Source: a bacterium
GTDB lineage: Bacteria; Bacteroidota; Bacteroidia; B-17B0; Aurantibacillaceae
Length of the DNA stretch: 64,000 nucleotides
NCBI GenBank assembly: GCA_029945625.1
Contig: JAQSCW010000026.1
Span: forward strand, 120,475 to 184,474
Direction of reading: 5' to 3'
Shown in pieces: positions 36,344 through 44,400 of this stretch. The notes under the pieces were generated by a model. That model saw only the letters and a list, made by a program, of their open reading frames with translations. It did no database searches and was not told the origin of the DNA. Position 1 is the stretch's first letter. Each line of letters starts with the position of its first letter. Position numbers and translations under genes: made by a program.

Positions 36344-37288
36344 TTAGTTTATTCGTAACTGTTGTCCCGGCTTGAGATAATATCTTCTTCCCACACCATT
36401 TAGTGCCAGTAATTGTTTTAACGATAAGCCGTAAGCATGTGCCACGTCGTACCAGGTATCGCCTTTCTTTACCAGATAAAGATTGCTATTGGAAGGAAAC
36501 GCACAGAGTTGCTGACCGGTGTTTTTGATCACAATGCTGTGATAGTGCAATTTGTTTTCCTCAAAAGAAATTAGAGCTCCGGGATTGAGTGCATGTCCTT
36601 TATAACGCATTTCAAAATGTAAATGAGTGCCGCTGCTGTGTCCGGTGCTCCCTCCTAATCCAATCAACTGCCCGCTCAGCACCACATCACCCGCTTTTAC
36701 GCGTAAACGCGACAGATGGGCATACACCGTCTCCAGTCCACTTGGGTGCATAATGATCACCACGTTTCCAAAACCACCCTGTTTTTTGGCCACTCGCACT
36801 TTTCCCGAAAAGGCAGCACGAACTTTATCGCCTTTGTTCAGGTCAACATCAACTCCTTTGTGCAATTTTCCATCGCGCCAACCATAATTCGACGTAACAA
36901 TGCCTTTGATGGGCGGGGAATAATAACTCAAATACCCATTTTCTATAATCAGTACTTGTTCGCGTGGCAAATCACCTAAATTGGAAAGCGGAAATAATGC
37001 CAATTCATCTTTTTGAGAATAGAAACTCAAATCCTTCAAATCCAGATGTGTGAGGCGCACTGAATCACTATTATTTGTTTTTAAGATGCTGGAATAATAA
37101 TTTAAGAGTTCATAATCTTTAGGTGTAAAATCAGAAAGATCAAATACCGAATCGATGAGATGCACCAAATGCGCTTTCGTAATAATAGTATAGTTTTTTA
37201 AGGTATCAGGGGTACGCGTTGGATCATTTCCTGCGATAGAATAGTTGAGGCAGAAAACACATAAAATAATATAAAGCAGATCCTTCAT
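36344..37288 (-). CDS. M23 peptidase with C-terminal LysM domain
   Basis: A predicted exported peptidoglycan endopeptidase, 314 aa with a short signal peptide (1-19, ending SIAG). The LytM/M23 domain is at about 130-235: HKGVDVDL supplies the first His and Asp, and SSGTHLHFEMRYKG supplies the HxH pair. The ligand set is complete, so activity is expected. A LysM domain (about 268-314, YLVKKGDTWYDVAHAYGLS) would anchor it to peptidoglycan. It is the fifth gene of a minus-strand series starting at miaA, 59 bp after the DUF4293 gene, and may be on the same transcript. Confidence 0.92.
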   Translation of the reverse strand: MKDLLYIILCVFCLNYSIAGNDPTRTPDTLKNYTIITKAHLVHLIDSVFDLSDFTPKDYELLNYYSSILKTNNSDSVRLTHLDLKDLSFYSQKDELALFPLSNLGDLPREQVLIIENGYLSYYSPPIKGIVTSNYGWRDGKLHKGVDVDLNKGDKVRAAFSGKVRVAKKQGGFGNVVIIMHPSGLETVYAHLSRLRVKAGDVVLSGQLIGLGGSTGHSSGTHLHFEMRYKGHALNPGALISFEENKLHYHSIVIKNTGQQLCAFPSNSNLYLVKKGDTWYDVAHAYGLSLKQLLALNGVGRRYYLKPGQQLRIN

Positions 37289-37347
37289 AAAAAGGACCTT
37301 TAAGGTAGTAAAACAAACCTAATTATCAAATTCCGGAAGATTTACGG

Positions 37348-37803
37348 CTAACGGATCCGATCGGCGCTCTTTAGGAGTTCAATGTCTTTCCTGATATAAT
37401 GCAAGGCCAGGTAGGCAGCCAACATACCAAAGATGCCAATAAGGGTCCCGAAATGAGTGTTTTCGACAACAGTAACACTTTCCGTTAGCTTTACAAAAGG
37501 ACATAACTCAATCATTAGGGTAATTGTGAGCCATAACAGCATCAGCACATAACAGAGTTTTGCCTGCAATTCTCGCTTCTTATAAAGAAAAATGGCGATA
37601 CAACTCAAAAGTAATGCACTAAAATTAACGACAACGGCAGCAATATGGCCTGGAGTGGCTAAAAATGTATCGGAGGATAATGGCAGCAAGTACACAGGCA
37701 CAGTAGTGTTAGCACTAACCACTTTCAGACTGGGCACAAACAAAAGTGCAATCCCAAAAAAGATCAATTGAATTAAAAATAAAGTTTGGCGTCTTTGTAT
37801 CAT
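37348..37803 (-). CDS. DUF4293 family membrane protein
   Basis: 151 aa with four predicted membrane helices (about 8-27, 51-73, 82-100 and 118-137). The opening MIQRRQTLFLIQLIFFGIAL and the overall four-helix plan match the Bacteroidota DUF4293 family, which has no known function. The second loop carries polar residues but no motif. It lies 27 bp downstream of the preceding exported-protein gene in the miaA-led gene series. Confidence 0.8.
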   Translation of the reverse strand: MIQRRQTLFLIQLIFFGIALLFVPSLKVVSANTTVPVYLLPLSSDTFLATPGHIAAVVVNFSALLLSCIAIFLYKKRELQAKLCYVLMLLWLTITLMIELCPFVKLTESVTVVENTHFGTLIGIFGMLAAYLALHYIRKDIELLKSADRIR

Positions 37804-37830
37804 AAATGGTTTTGTTTTCGAGCATCAAAT

Positions 37831-39318
37831 TTACCAATTATATAGTTTCAATTCGTATTTTCCTGAATCTACCTGACGTGTAATCACAAAACGGCTTGGA
37901 CTGAGCGTTATAAAATTAGGACGGCTGCTGCTTTCGATACTTGCTGTCTTTTCCAATTGATAGATTTTCGGTTTAGGTCGAAGTACAAAGTAGTGAATTT
38001 TGTTTTTTTTCGGATCTGATTTTATAAGAACCCACATGGGCTGTTGACCTGTATCTGTTTTAAAGGCCAACTTCCCGGGTGAAATCAATCGTTGAAAAAA
38101 AAGACGGTCGTGATAAAAATTGTCCTCGTAACACAATCTACCATTTTTATCCATTTTGTCGCGCGTGGCGTAAAGATCATCAATGTTTTTGTTGGAGTTG
38201 ATGGTGGTTTTTTGAAGGACGAGTTTTTCTTCGCTGCTTTTGAAAATTAAAGGCAAGGTGTTGACGTATCGGAAACATTCGTCAGGAAATTGCAGTTTAA
38301 ACAAGTCGGCCTCCACAAGATAATCACCAAATTTATTTCTTTGAATGGAAGGCATCCTTAATATAAAACCCTCTGAATTGGTTTGCTCTCCTTTTTGTGA
38401 AATAATCGGGATCTTGAATTCTTGCCTGGTTTTTACCTCACCGCTCGAATCAATTTCCGCGAAAAATAAATTTACCTGAGATTGACTCGTAAAACTTAGT
38501 TTTTGGTCTCCTGCTTTTAATTCCTTGTCATTAAATTTCTGCCCGAACAAAACCAGAGAACGCTTTTTAGCTTCAAACAGGGAGGTAGTGTACTCATAGG
38601 TATTCGTTTCATTTTTTTCATTTAACTTAGAGCCTCTCACAAATTTGCCGGTTTGGGCATCTATCTGAAGCACCCACTGCCCCGGCATTTCTCCGCTTCT
38701 ATGAACAAACAGATACACGTGTTTTGAGGTAGTAAAAAAGATATGTGCTGATTCAACATTTTTTCGTTCAAAAGGAAATTGCCATTTGAACGTATATTCA
38801 AAATTCTGAAATTCCGATTTCAAGGTATATTTATTGAGAAAAAATTGTTTTCCGGTGCTATCACCTTCAATCTTTATCGCATAAACGTTTTGTCCCTCAT
38901 ACAACACATCGTTTGCAAACACACCGGCACTGTTCAGACGCGCCACATCAACCGAATTTATCAGGGCTACTTTTTCAAATAATCTGTTAAAGCGCAGGAT
39001 GCTGACCAATTTTTTTTCTTTTTCCTGAAGGTAGATATTCAGGAAATTATGAAGCGTGTCAGAATACAGGTCGAGAAAATCAGCAGTAGAAACTTTTCCA
39101 ATATCTAAAAATGAACTGTCGGTTTTATTCAATAAACTGTCAAGTCTATAAATGGCAACCACCGCATTTTTTTCACCATTCTTGAAACCATATACATAGA
39201 GGGATCCGGTAAATTTTTGACTGTTTGCGTGTTGGAGTTGCAATTCAAGCGACTGCGGAAAAGCTCGCAAAGCGATCAATAGAGCGGCGGTAAACAGATA
39301 TCGCGTTTTATTTTTCAA
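37831..39318 (-). CDS. Exported protein of unknown function
   Basis: 495 aa with a signal peptide (1-22, ending AFPQ). The mature part alternates short beta strands and charged turns (AVVAIYRLDSLLNKTDSSFLD, SAHIFFTTSKHVYLFVHRSGE, KRSLVLFGQKFND), the texture of a beta-propeller-like fold, but I cannot identify a family. Few cysteines, no catalytic motif and no sorting domain are visible. Its start overlaps the end of the MFS gene by 11 bp, which indicates co-translation and a possible functional link to that transporter. Confidence 0.7.
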   Translation of the reverse strand: MKNKTRYLFTAALLIALRAFPQSLELQLQHANSQKFTGSLYVYGFKNGEKNAVVAIYRLDSLLNKTDSSFLDIGKVSTADFLDLYSDTLHNFLNIYLQEKEKKLVSILRFNRLFEKVALINSVDVARLNSAGVFANDVLYEGQNVYAIKIEGDSTGKQFFLNKYTLKSEFQNFEYTFKWQFPFERKNVESAHIFFTTSKHVYLFVHRSGEMPGQWVLQIDAQTGKFVRGSKLNEKNETNTYEYTTSLFEAKKRSLVLFGQKFNDKELKAGDQKLSFTSQSQVNLFFAEIDSSGEVKTRQEFKIPIISQKGEQTNSEGFILRMPSIQRNKFGDYLVEADLFKLQFPDECFRYVNTLPLIFKSSEEKLVLQKTTINSNKNIDDLYATRDKMDKNGRLCYEDNFYHDRLFFQRLISPGKLAFKTDTGQQPMWVLIKSDPKKNKIHYFVLRPKPKIYQLEKTASIESSSRPNFITLSPSRFVITRQVDSGKYELKLYNW

Positions 39319-40576
39319 TCAGCCCCAATTCTTCCTTTTTATGGTAATCTAAAATAAGAAAATAATATAAAAGGACCCCAAATGCATACAGCAAAGCGGT
39401 TAAAAGAAAAATATTAGCGAATGTAAAATGGTACACAAACAATACGGTCACCATTAATCCGCTCAGTACCCAGCTACCACTCCAGATGGCGGAGGTTAAG
39501 GCACTGGTGATTTCACGATTACGTTTACCCACATAGTTAAGTACCAATTCGGAAGTCATAGGGCTGGCCATATTCATGAGGGGTTGTCGTATCAGGTAAC
39601 AGGCGCCTGCCACCACCACCGCAATCGAATACTGACTGTAGTATTGCGTGGTAGCAAGTGCTACGAGCGAAATCACTGCCAACGATTGGGTGCTTGGAAT
39701 GGCGATCTTGTACCCAATTCTTTCTTTAATTTTTGGCACCATCATGGCAAAATAGGCAACCAAAAGCGCGGCGACAAAGCTAAGGAGTGAAAACTGGCCT
39801 TTGTCTAAATGATGCACTTTGTCAAAAAACAAACTAATAAAAGGAATTGTGAGTCCCGCTCCCGTAGCGATTATGAGTGTTGGAATGAGTGCCTTTGTGA
39901 TTAGTCCCCAATCTGTTTTGTATTTATAAACGGAAGAAAAAGAGCGTACCTTTTCAGTCTCATCAACTACCTCATACAAAACTTTTGCTTTATTCAAAAA
40001 ATACAAGCCTCCAAATCCAAAAACCGAAAACAACAATAAAATAAATTGTTCATCAAACAAAACAGGATTGATGAAGTCGAGCACGGCAATGACGATCCCA
40101 CTCACTATCCCTCCAAAACTCCAGGTACTGTAACTTAATGCAATGGCCGACGTTTGATGAATTTTAGGGGCATTCCGCAAAATAAAAGGAAAGACCGGGA
40201 TCTGCATGAACGTAAAGGATGCTCCCCACAATATCAACGCCACAGGAGTTACAAAAGGAAGGTGGTAGGCGATGGAAAGGATACTGATAATTCCAAATGT
40301 GGGAACGCACAGGTTTGAAATGAAAAACAGAGGCATAAGTCTTCGCCCCTTTATAAAGTTTCCCAAGGGAAGAGCCAGAACAAATACGCCAATAAACCTG
40401 AATGTAATGTAGAGCGCTATTTCGCCGTCAGCATAGCCTTTTCGCGTCATATACAAAGGCAAAATATTCATAAAGGTGGCATTCACTGCTTGAATAAAGA
40501 ACTCCGAAGCTATAACGTTTCGAATGGGGCGTTCTAACTTCCCGTAATCCCTAATGAATGCGAATTTTTCAATCAT
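39308..40576 (-). CDS. MFS transporter
   Basis: 422 aa with about twelve hydrophobic segments and a charged central loop (about 200-225, VVDETEKVRSFSSVYKYKTD). Major facilitator signatures include an N-terminal TRKGYADGEIALYITFRF region and LGNFIKGRRLMPL between helices 2 and 3. The substrate is not identifiable; the second half is less typical of sugar transporters than of drug-efflux or unknown MFS groups. It overlaps miaA by 8 bp upstream and the unknown exported protein by 11 bp downstream, so the three genes form a tight operon. Confidence 0.85.
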   Translation of the reverse strand: MIEKFAFIRDYGKLERPIRNVIASEFFIQAVNATFMNILPLYMTRKGYADGEIALYITFRFIGVFVLALPLGNFIKGRRLMPLFFISNLCVPTFGIISILSIAYHLPFVTPVALILWGASFTFMQIPVFPFILRNAPKIHQTSAIALSYSTWSFGGIVSGIVIAVLDFINPVLFDEQFILLLFSVFGFGGLYFLNKAKVLYEVVDETEKVRSFSSVYKYKTDWGLITKALIPTLIIATGAGLTIPFISLFFDKVHHLDKGQFSLLSFVAALLVAYFAMMVPKIKERIGYKIAIPSTQSLAVISLVALATTQYYSQYSIAVVVAGACYLIRQPLMNMASPMTSELVLNYVGKRNREITSALTSAIWSGSWVLSGLMVTVLFVYHFTFANIFLLTALLYAFGVLLYYFLILDYHKKEELGLIEK

Positions 40577-41459
40577 CTTTCAGTTGCTCGTCAATAAAAG
40601 CCTTAATAGTTTCAAAATCGCTCGCCTCCAATTCCGTAAATAAATCCCTATTCTTAAACCAAGTAAGTTGTCGTTTGGCGTAATTTCGGGTATGCTGTTT
40701 TATTTTTTCAATAGCGGTACTTAGGTCGTACTTGCCTTCAAGATGTTCGTATAACTCTTTGTACCCAACTGTTTTTAAAGCATTGGTATTCTTTTGGCTG
40801 AAAAATTGTTTGGCTTCTGCCAGAAGTCCTTCTGCCATCATTTCATCCACGCGTTCATTAATGCGCTTGTACAATTCCGGTCTGCTTCTGTTGAGCAAAA
40901 TCTTTACCGCCTTAAATTCCCGTTGCACGTTTCCTTTATCTAAAAAAGAGGAGTAGGTCCTTCCTGTATGCCGCATAAGTTCCAACGATCTAATCAAACG
41001 TTGTGGATTTTTTGGGTCAACGGTTCTGTAATATTCAGGATCAATTTCTTCCACTGACTTTTGCAACCATTCCAGTCCCTTAACTTCATACTCTTGGTTA
41101 ATCGCCGCACGCACCGAAATAGGGACCTCCTCAAAGTCATCCACGCCGTTCAAAACCGCATCAATATATAAACCCGAACCGCCCACCATAAACACAACGT
41201 GATGCTTCTCGAAGAGTGTTTTCAACATGCCGATGGCATCTTTTTCGAAATGACCGGCGCCATATAAGTCGCCAATGTTCTTTGTATTAATAAAAAAATG
41301 CTGCACCTCCTGCAATTGTTGCCGGTGTGGCTTGGCAGTGCCAATGTTCAGTTCCTTGTAAAATTGCCTTGAATCGGCCGACAAAATAACCGAGTCATAG
41401 GCCTGCGCCAGTTTAATAGACAACGCCGTTTTACCCACCGCAGTAGGACCTGCCAACAC
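40569..41459 (-). CDS. miaA: tRNA dimethylallyltransferase, start uncertain (possible frameshift)
   Basis: MiaA adds the dimethylallyl group to A37 of tRNAs reading UNN codons. The P-loop GPTAVGKT, SADSRQFYKELNIGTAKP, the DVLN-type VLNGVDDFEEVP segment and the RQLTWFKN tRNA-binding motif are present. The listed GTG at 41459 cuts into the first beta strand, because in-frame codons upstream continue as SIAPPVKYLVVLAG. No ATG exists in that frame before a stop at 41505. An ATG at 41537-41539 begins MNKTLQNFIESNFIKK in another frame; adding one A to the nine-A run at 41490-41498 would join it to SIAPPVKYLVV. A sequencing indel, slippage or a non-ATG start would each explain this. Confidence 0.9.
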   Translation of the reverse strand: MLAGPTAVGKTALSIKLAQAYDSVILSADSRQFYKELNIGTAKPHRQQLQEVQHFFINTKNIGDLYGAGHFEKDAIGMLKTLFEKHHVVFMVGGSGLYIDAVLNGVDDFEEVPISVRAAINQEYEVKGLEWLQKSVEEIDPEYYRTVDPKNPQRLIRSLELMRHTGRTYSSFLDKGNVQREFKAVKILLNRSRPELYKRINERVDEMMAEGLLAEAKQFFSQKNTNALKTVGYKELYEHLEGKYDLSTAIEKIKQHTRNYAKRQLTWFKNRDLFTELEASDFETIKAFIDEQLKDD

Positions 41460-41489
41460 AACAAGATATTTTACCGGAGGAGCTATGGA

Positions 41490-41498
41490 TTTTTTTTT
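41490..41498 (-). other. Nine-A homopolymer at the miaA 5' end (frame breakpoint)
   Basis: On the coding strand this run is nine A residues, after TTTAT and before TCCATA. One extra A would fuse the ATG frame starting at 41539 with the miaA frame; the present length gives a TAG four codons into the run. Homopolymer runs are also frequent sites of read errors. Confidence 0.7.
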
Positions 41499-41541
41499 AT
41501 AAAGTTAGATTCTATAAAATTCTGAAGGGTTTTATTCATGA

Positions 41542-41573
41542 TTGTTTGTGAACAACTCTTTTTCATAACTTTA
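41542..41573 (+). promoter_or_regulatory. Candidate promoter of the SGNH/MBOAT cluster
   Basis: TTG at 41542-41544 and TAACTTTA at 41566-41573 are separated by 21 bp, close to the Bacteroidota consensus. The start site would be about 25 nt before the ATG at 41606. It overlaps the upstream region of the divergent miaA gene. Confidence 0.4.
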
Positions 41574-41605
41574 TAAGAGTAGAGCTTCTCTGCTATTTTT
41601 ATAAA

Positions 41606-43096
41606 ATGTTCAAACCCTGGCATAGCTTTGCCTTTGGCATATTACTATTCCTGCTGCTTGGCTTGCTAAGTTTTGTCTTTCCCGTTAATGGAATTTTTTT
41701 GAGCCAATACCTTGAATTGCGATTTCCCGCAGCCGGGGACTTGTTCTCTGAAACGCCGGTCAAAAAAGACATTTCCAAAATAATCGCGGCCGCAAATGAA
41801 GGAGAAGAACTCACACCTGCTGAGCTGATGGTTTCGTCTGAAAGCGCAACTGCCGGCATTTCCGCTACTCGTGACAAACCAAAGAAATCGTTGGCAATTG
41901 TCCCTAAAAGGAAATCACTCCAACCCATCACAAGTATTCAACAACGTAACCAATCAGCACTTAGAAAATTTTTTAAAGCCCTCGTTGATCTTCGCAATCA
42001 GTCATCACCGGCCGTTCACGTATTGCATTATGGCGACAGTCAGATAGAAGGCGACCGAATTACTGATTTTCTTCGACAAAAACTTCAGTCGCAATTTGGT
42101 GGGGAAGGCCCGGGACTGCTGTCACTCATGCCCCTCAGCCCGAGTAGGATCAATAAAATTTCGACCGCGCCGGGTTGGGAACGTTATACAGCATTTGCAG
42201 GCAAAGACAAACGTGTGAGTCACAGCAATTATGGTGTCCTTGCAGGTTTCAACCGCTTTAGTGCCAGCAAAAAAATAACAGATACAAGTTCTACACTCAC
42301 CACAAGCTTGTCGGTAACAACCACTCGATTTGGAGGTCCGGCAGTTATGTCGTATAAGAAATTTAAATTATTTTATGGTGGCGCAAAAAGAAGAACGTGG
42401 TGCGAATTTTACGATGGCCCCGCATTGATGGCTGCCGACAGTCTCAGCGCCGGCGGGGTGTTTGCTGTAAAAGAATTTAACGTGGGGAACGGCTCATTTA
42501 CGCATTCAATTAAATTTAGGGGCAAAGATAGTCCCGACTTTTACGCAATTTCACTCGAAAGTGATCACGGAATCATGTTGGATAATATCGCGTTGAGAGG
42601 AAGCAGTGGCACTTTTTTTCATCTCATCAATCAGGTTCAATTAAAACAATTTTACGACTATTTAAATGTGAAGTTGATCATTCTTCAATTTGGCGGTAAT
42701 GCTTTACCGGCAATAGAAACAGAAGAAATGGCTCTGAATTATGCAAGTTACCTGAGAAGTCAGATTTCGATTCTCAAAAAAGTGGCTCCCAACGCCAGTA
42801 TTATTTTTATCGGCCCCTCCGACATGAGCATTAAAAGTGGAATGGAATATGTGACGTATCCTTTTTTGGAATTGCTACGAGACGCCATAAAAAAAGTTGT
42901 TTTGGAGAGCGATTGTGCTTTTTATGACATGTATGACAGCATGGGCGGATATAACAGTATGCCGTCGTGGGTCGATGAGAAACTTGCGGCGTCTGATTAC
43001 ACACATTTTAGTCCTCAGGGCGCCCGAAAAATTGCAAGTTTGTTTTATACCGCCCTTATGGATGAATATGCTAACTACTTAAAGACGATAGATTGA
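41606..43096 (+). CDS. Membrane-anchored SGNH-hydrolase-like protein (acylation partner)
   Basis: 496 aa. An N-terminal membrane segment (8-30) is followed by a low-complexity linker to about 110 and an SGNH/GDSL-like domain from about 130. Block I is HYGDSQIEG with nucleophile S145, block III contains QFGGNAL, and the final SDYTHFSPQG gives D464 and H467. With the neighbouring MBOAT gene this resembles AlgJ/AlgX- or DltD/PatB-type partners that move acyl groups onto an extracytoplasmic glycan. That role is inferred from context. The next gene overlaps its stop by four bases, so expression is coupled. Confidence 0.82.
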   Translation: MFKPWHSFAFGILLFLLLGLLSFVFPVNGIFLSQYLELRFPAAGDLFSETPVKKDISKIIAAANEGEELTPAELMVSSESATAGISATRDKPKKSLAIVPKRKSLQPITSIQQRNQSALRKFFKALVDLRNQSSPAVHVLHYGDSQIEGDRITDFLRQKLQSQFGGEGPGLLSLMPLSPSRINKISTAPGWERYTAFAGKDKRVSHSNYGVLAGFNRFSASKKITDTSSTLTTSLSVTTTRFGGPAVMSYKKFKLFYGGAKRRTWCEFYDGPALMAADSLSAGGVFAVKEFNVGNGSFTHSIKFRGKDSPDFYAISLESDHGIMLDNIALRGSSGTFFHLINQVQLKQFYDYLNVKLIILQFGGNALPAIETEEMALNYASYLRSQISILKKVAPNASIIFIGPSDMSIKSGMEYVTYPFLELLRDAIKKVVLESDCAFYDMYDSMGGYNSMPSWVDEKLAASDYTHFSPQGARKIASLFYTALMDEYANYLKTID

Positions 43097-44337
43097 GACC
43101 CTTAAAAAAAATAATCTATTCCACATTCTTGATGTTAGCCATCGAACACAGCGGTGTAAGCTGTTATCTCAAGGCCCAGGATACTGCTTTTTCTTACCCT
43201 TTCATTCAGAAGGAGTTTAATCATCTTAACTTTTCAACCGACAGCAGTTCTTTTCTCAATTTTTTTAATAAGCTCGAGCAACTTAAACAGGGAAAAGAAC
43301 AATGTATTAGCATCGTGCACATGGGTGGTTCGCATGTGCAAGGTGGCGTGTGGAGTAACAAATTTATCAGCAAGTGGCAAACAGCCTTCAACAGTGCAGG
43401 GGGAGGGTATTTTGGCTTCCCGTATAAAATTGCAAAAACGAATGGTCAACCCTATATGACCTCATTTACTTCCGGCAACTGGAAACGTTGCAGGGCTGTG
43501 GGCAAAGAATTTTGCCTGCCATTAGGAATGAGTGCCTTAAGCATCATCACCAACGATAGCTCAAACTATTTTGGGGTAAAGACAACTAAGAAAGCAACCT
43601 GCCGGTTTTTTAACAGGGTAAAAGTGTTTCATAATTTTAATTCTAATTTCGACGTGGCAATGGTTGAAAATGACAGTACGTTTCTGGCAGGTGAAGAACA
43701 CCGGGAGTTTGGGTACACGCTTTTTCGCCTCGATACGCTACGTGATTCAGTTTCTTTCTTGCTCACGCGAAGCGATACCCTACAAAAAGATTTTGCCCTT
43801 TATGGCTTTAGTGTTGAAAACGATCAATCTCCCGGGTTTTACCTTGCTGCATTGGGTGCCAATGGGGCATCCAGCAGTTCCTTCCTGCGCTGCGAATTCC
43901 TGCTGCCACAACTCGAATCACTGAACGCCGATCTGTTCATCCTGTCGCTTGGCGTGAATGACACGCAGTCCAAGTCCTTTGAAAAAGAGGATTATATCGA
44001 GAATTACGATACACTCATCACCTACATCAAAAAATCAAATCCCCATGCGGCTATCATTCTAACAACTACTACCGACAATTATATCAAACGCCGAACTTCC
44101 AACAAACGCACCATTACCGCGCGTGAAGCCATGTTTGAACTTATGGAAAAACATCAGGTCGCCGTATGGGATCTATTTTCACTAATGGGTGGCTATAAGT
44201 CAATGCCCAAATGGCTTAAAGTTGGACTTGCTTCGCCCGACAAAGTGCATTTTACGAACAAAGGCTACGAACTCCTTGGAGACCTCATGTATGAAGCAGT
44301 GCTCAAAGCGTATTCCAACAACATACCAAAAAACTAA
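43093..44337 (+). CDS. Second SGNH-hydrolase-like protein, variant block I (GGS)
   Basis: 414 aa starting at TTG 43093 inside the TTGA that ends the previous gene. The N-terminus is hydrophobic with a Cys at 24, so a signal peptide or lipoprotein anchor is likely. The SGNH blocks are IVHMGGSHVQGG (S80, but Gly instead of Asp before it), SLGVNDTQSK (block III, intact GxND) and SPDKVHFTNKG (D383, H386). It parallels the upstream gene along its whole length, suggesting duplication and divergence. Whether the GGS form is still catalytic is unclear; one copy may be a binding subunit. The MBOAT gene follows without a gap. Confidence 0.8.
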   Translation: MRPLKKIIYSTFLMLAIEHSGVSCYLKAQDTAFSYPFIQKEFNHLNFSTDSSSFLNFFNKLEQLKQGKEQCISIVHMGGSHVQGGVWSNKFISKWQTAFNSAGGGYFGFPYKIAKTNGQPYMTSFTSGNWKRCRAVGKEFCLPLGMSALSIITNDSSNYFGVKTTKKATCRFFNRVKVFHNFNSNFDVAMVENDSTFLAGEEHREFGYTLFRLDTLRDSVSFLLTRSDTLQKDFALYGFSVENDQSPGFYLAALGANGASSSSFLRCEFLLPQLESLNADLFILSLGVNDTQSKSFEKEDYIENYDTLITYIKKSNPHAAIILTTTTDNYIKRRTSNKRTITAREAMFELMEKHQVAVWDLFSLMGGYKSMPKWLKVGLASPDKVHFTNKGYELLGDLMYEAVLKAYSNNIPKN

Positions 44338-44400
44338 ATCATCGAATTACTAAGACATATACTTAACTATTCTCAGGAAAAGCCTCTGCTTTTTACGCAC

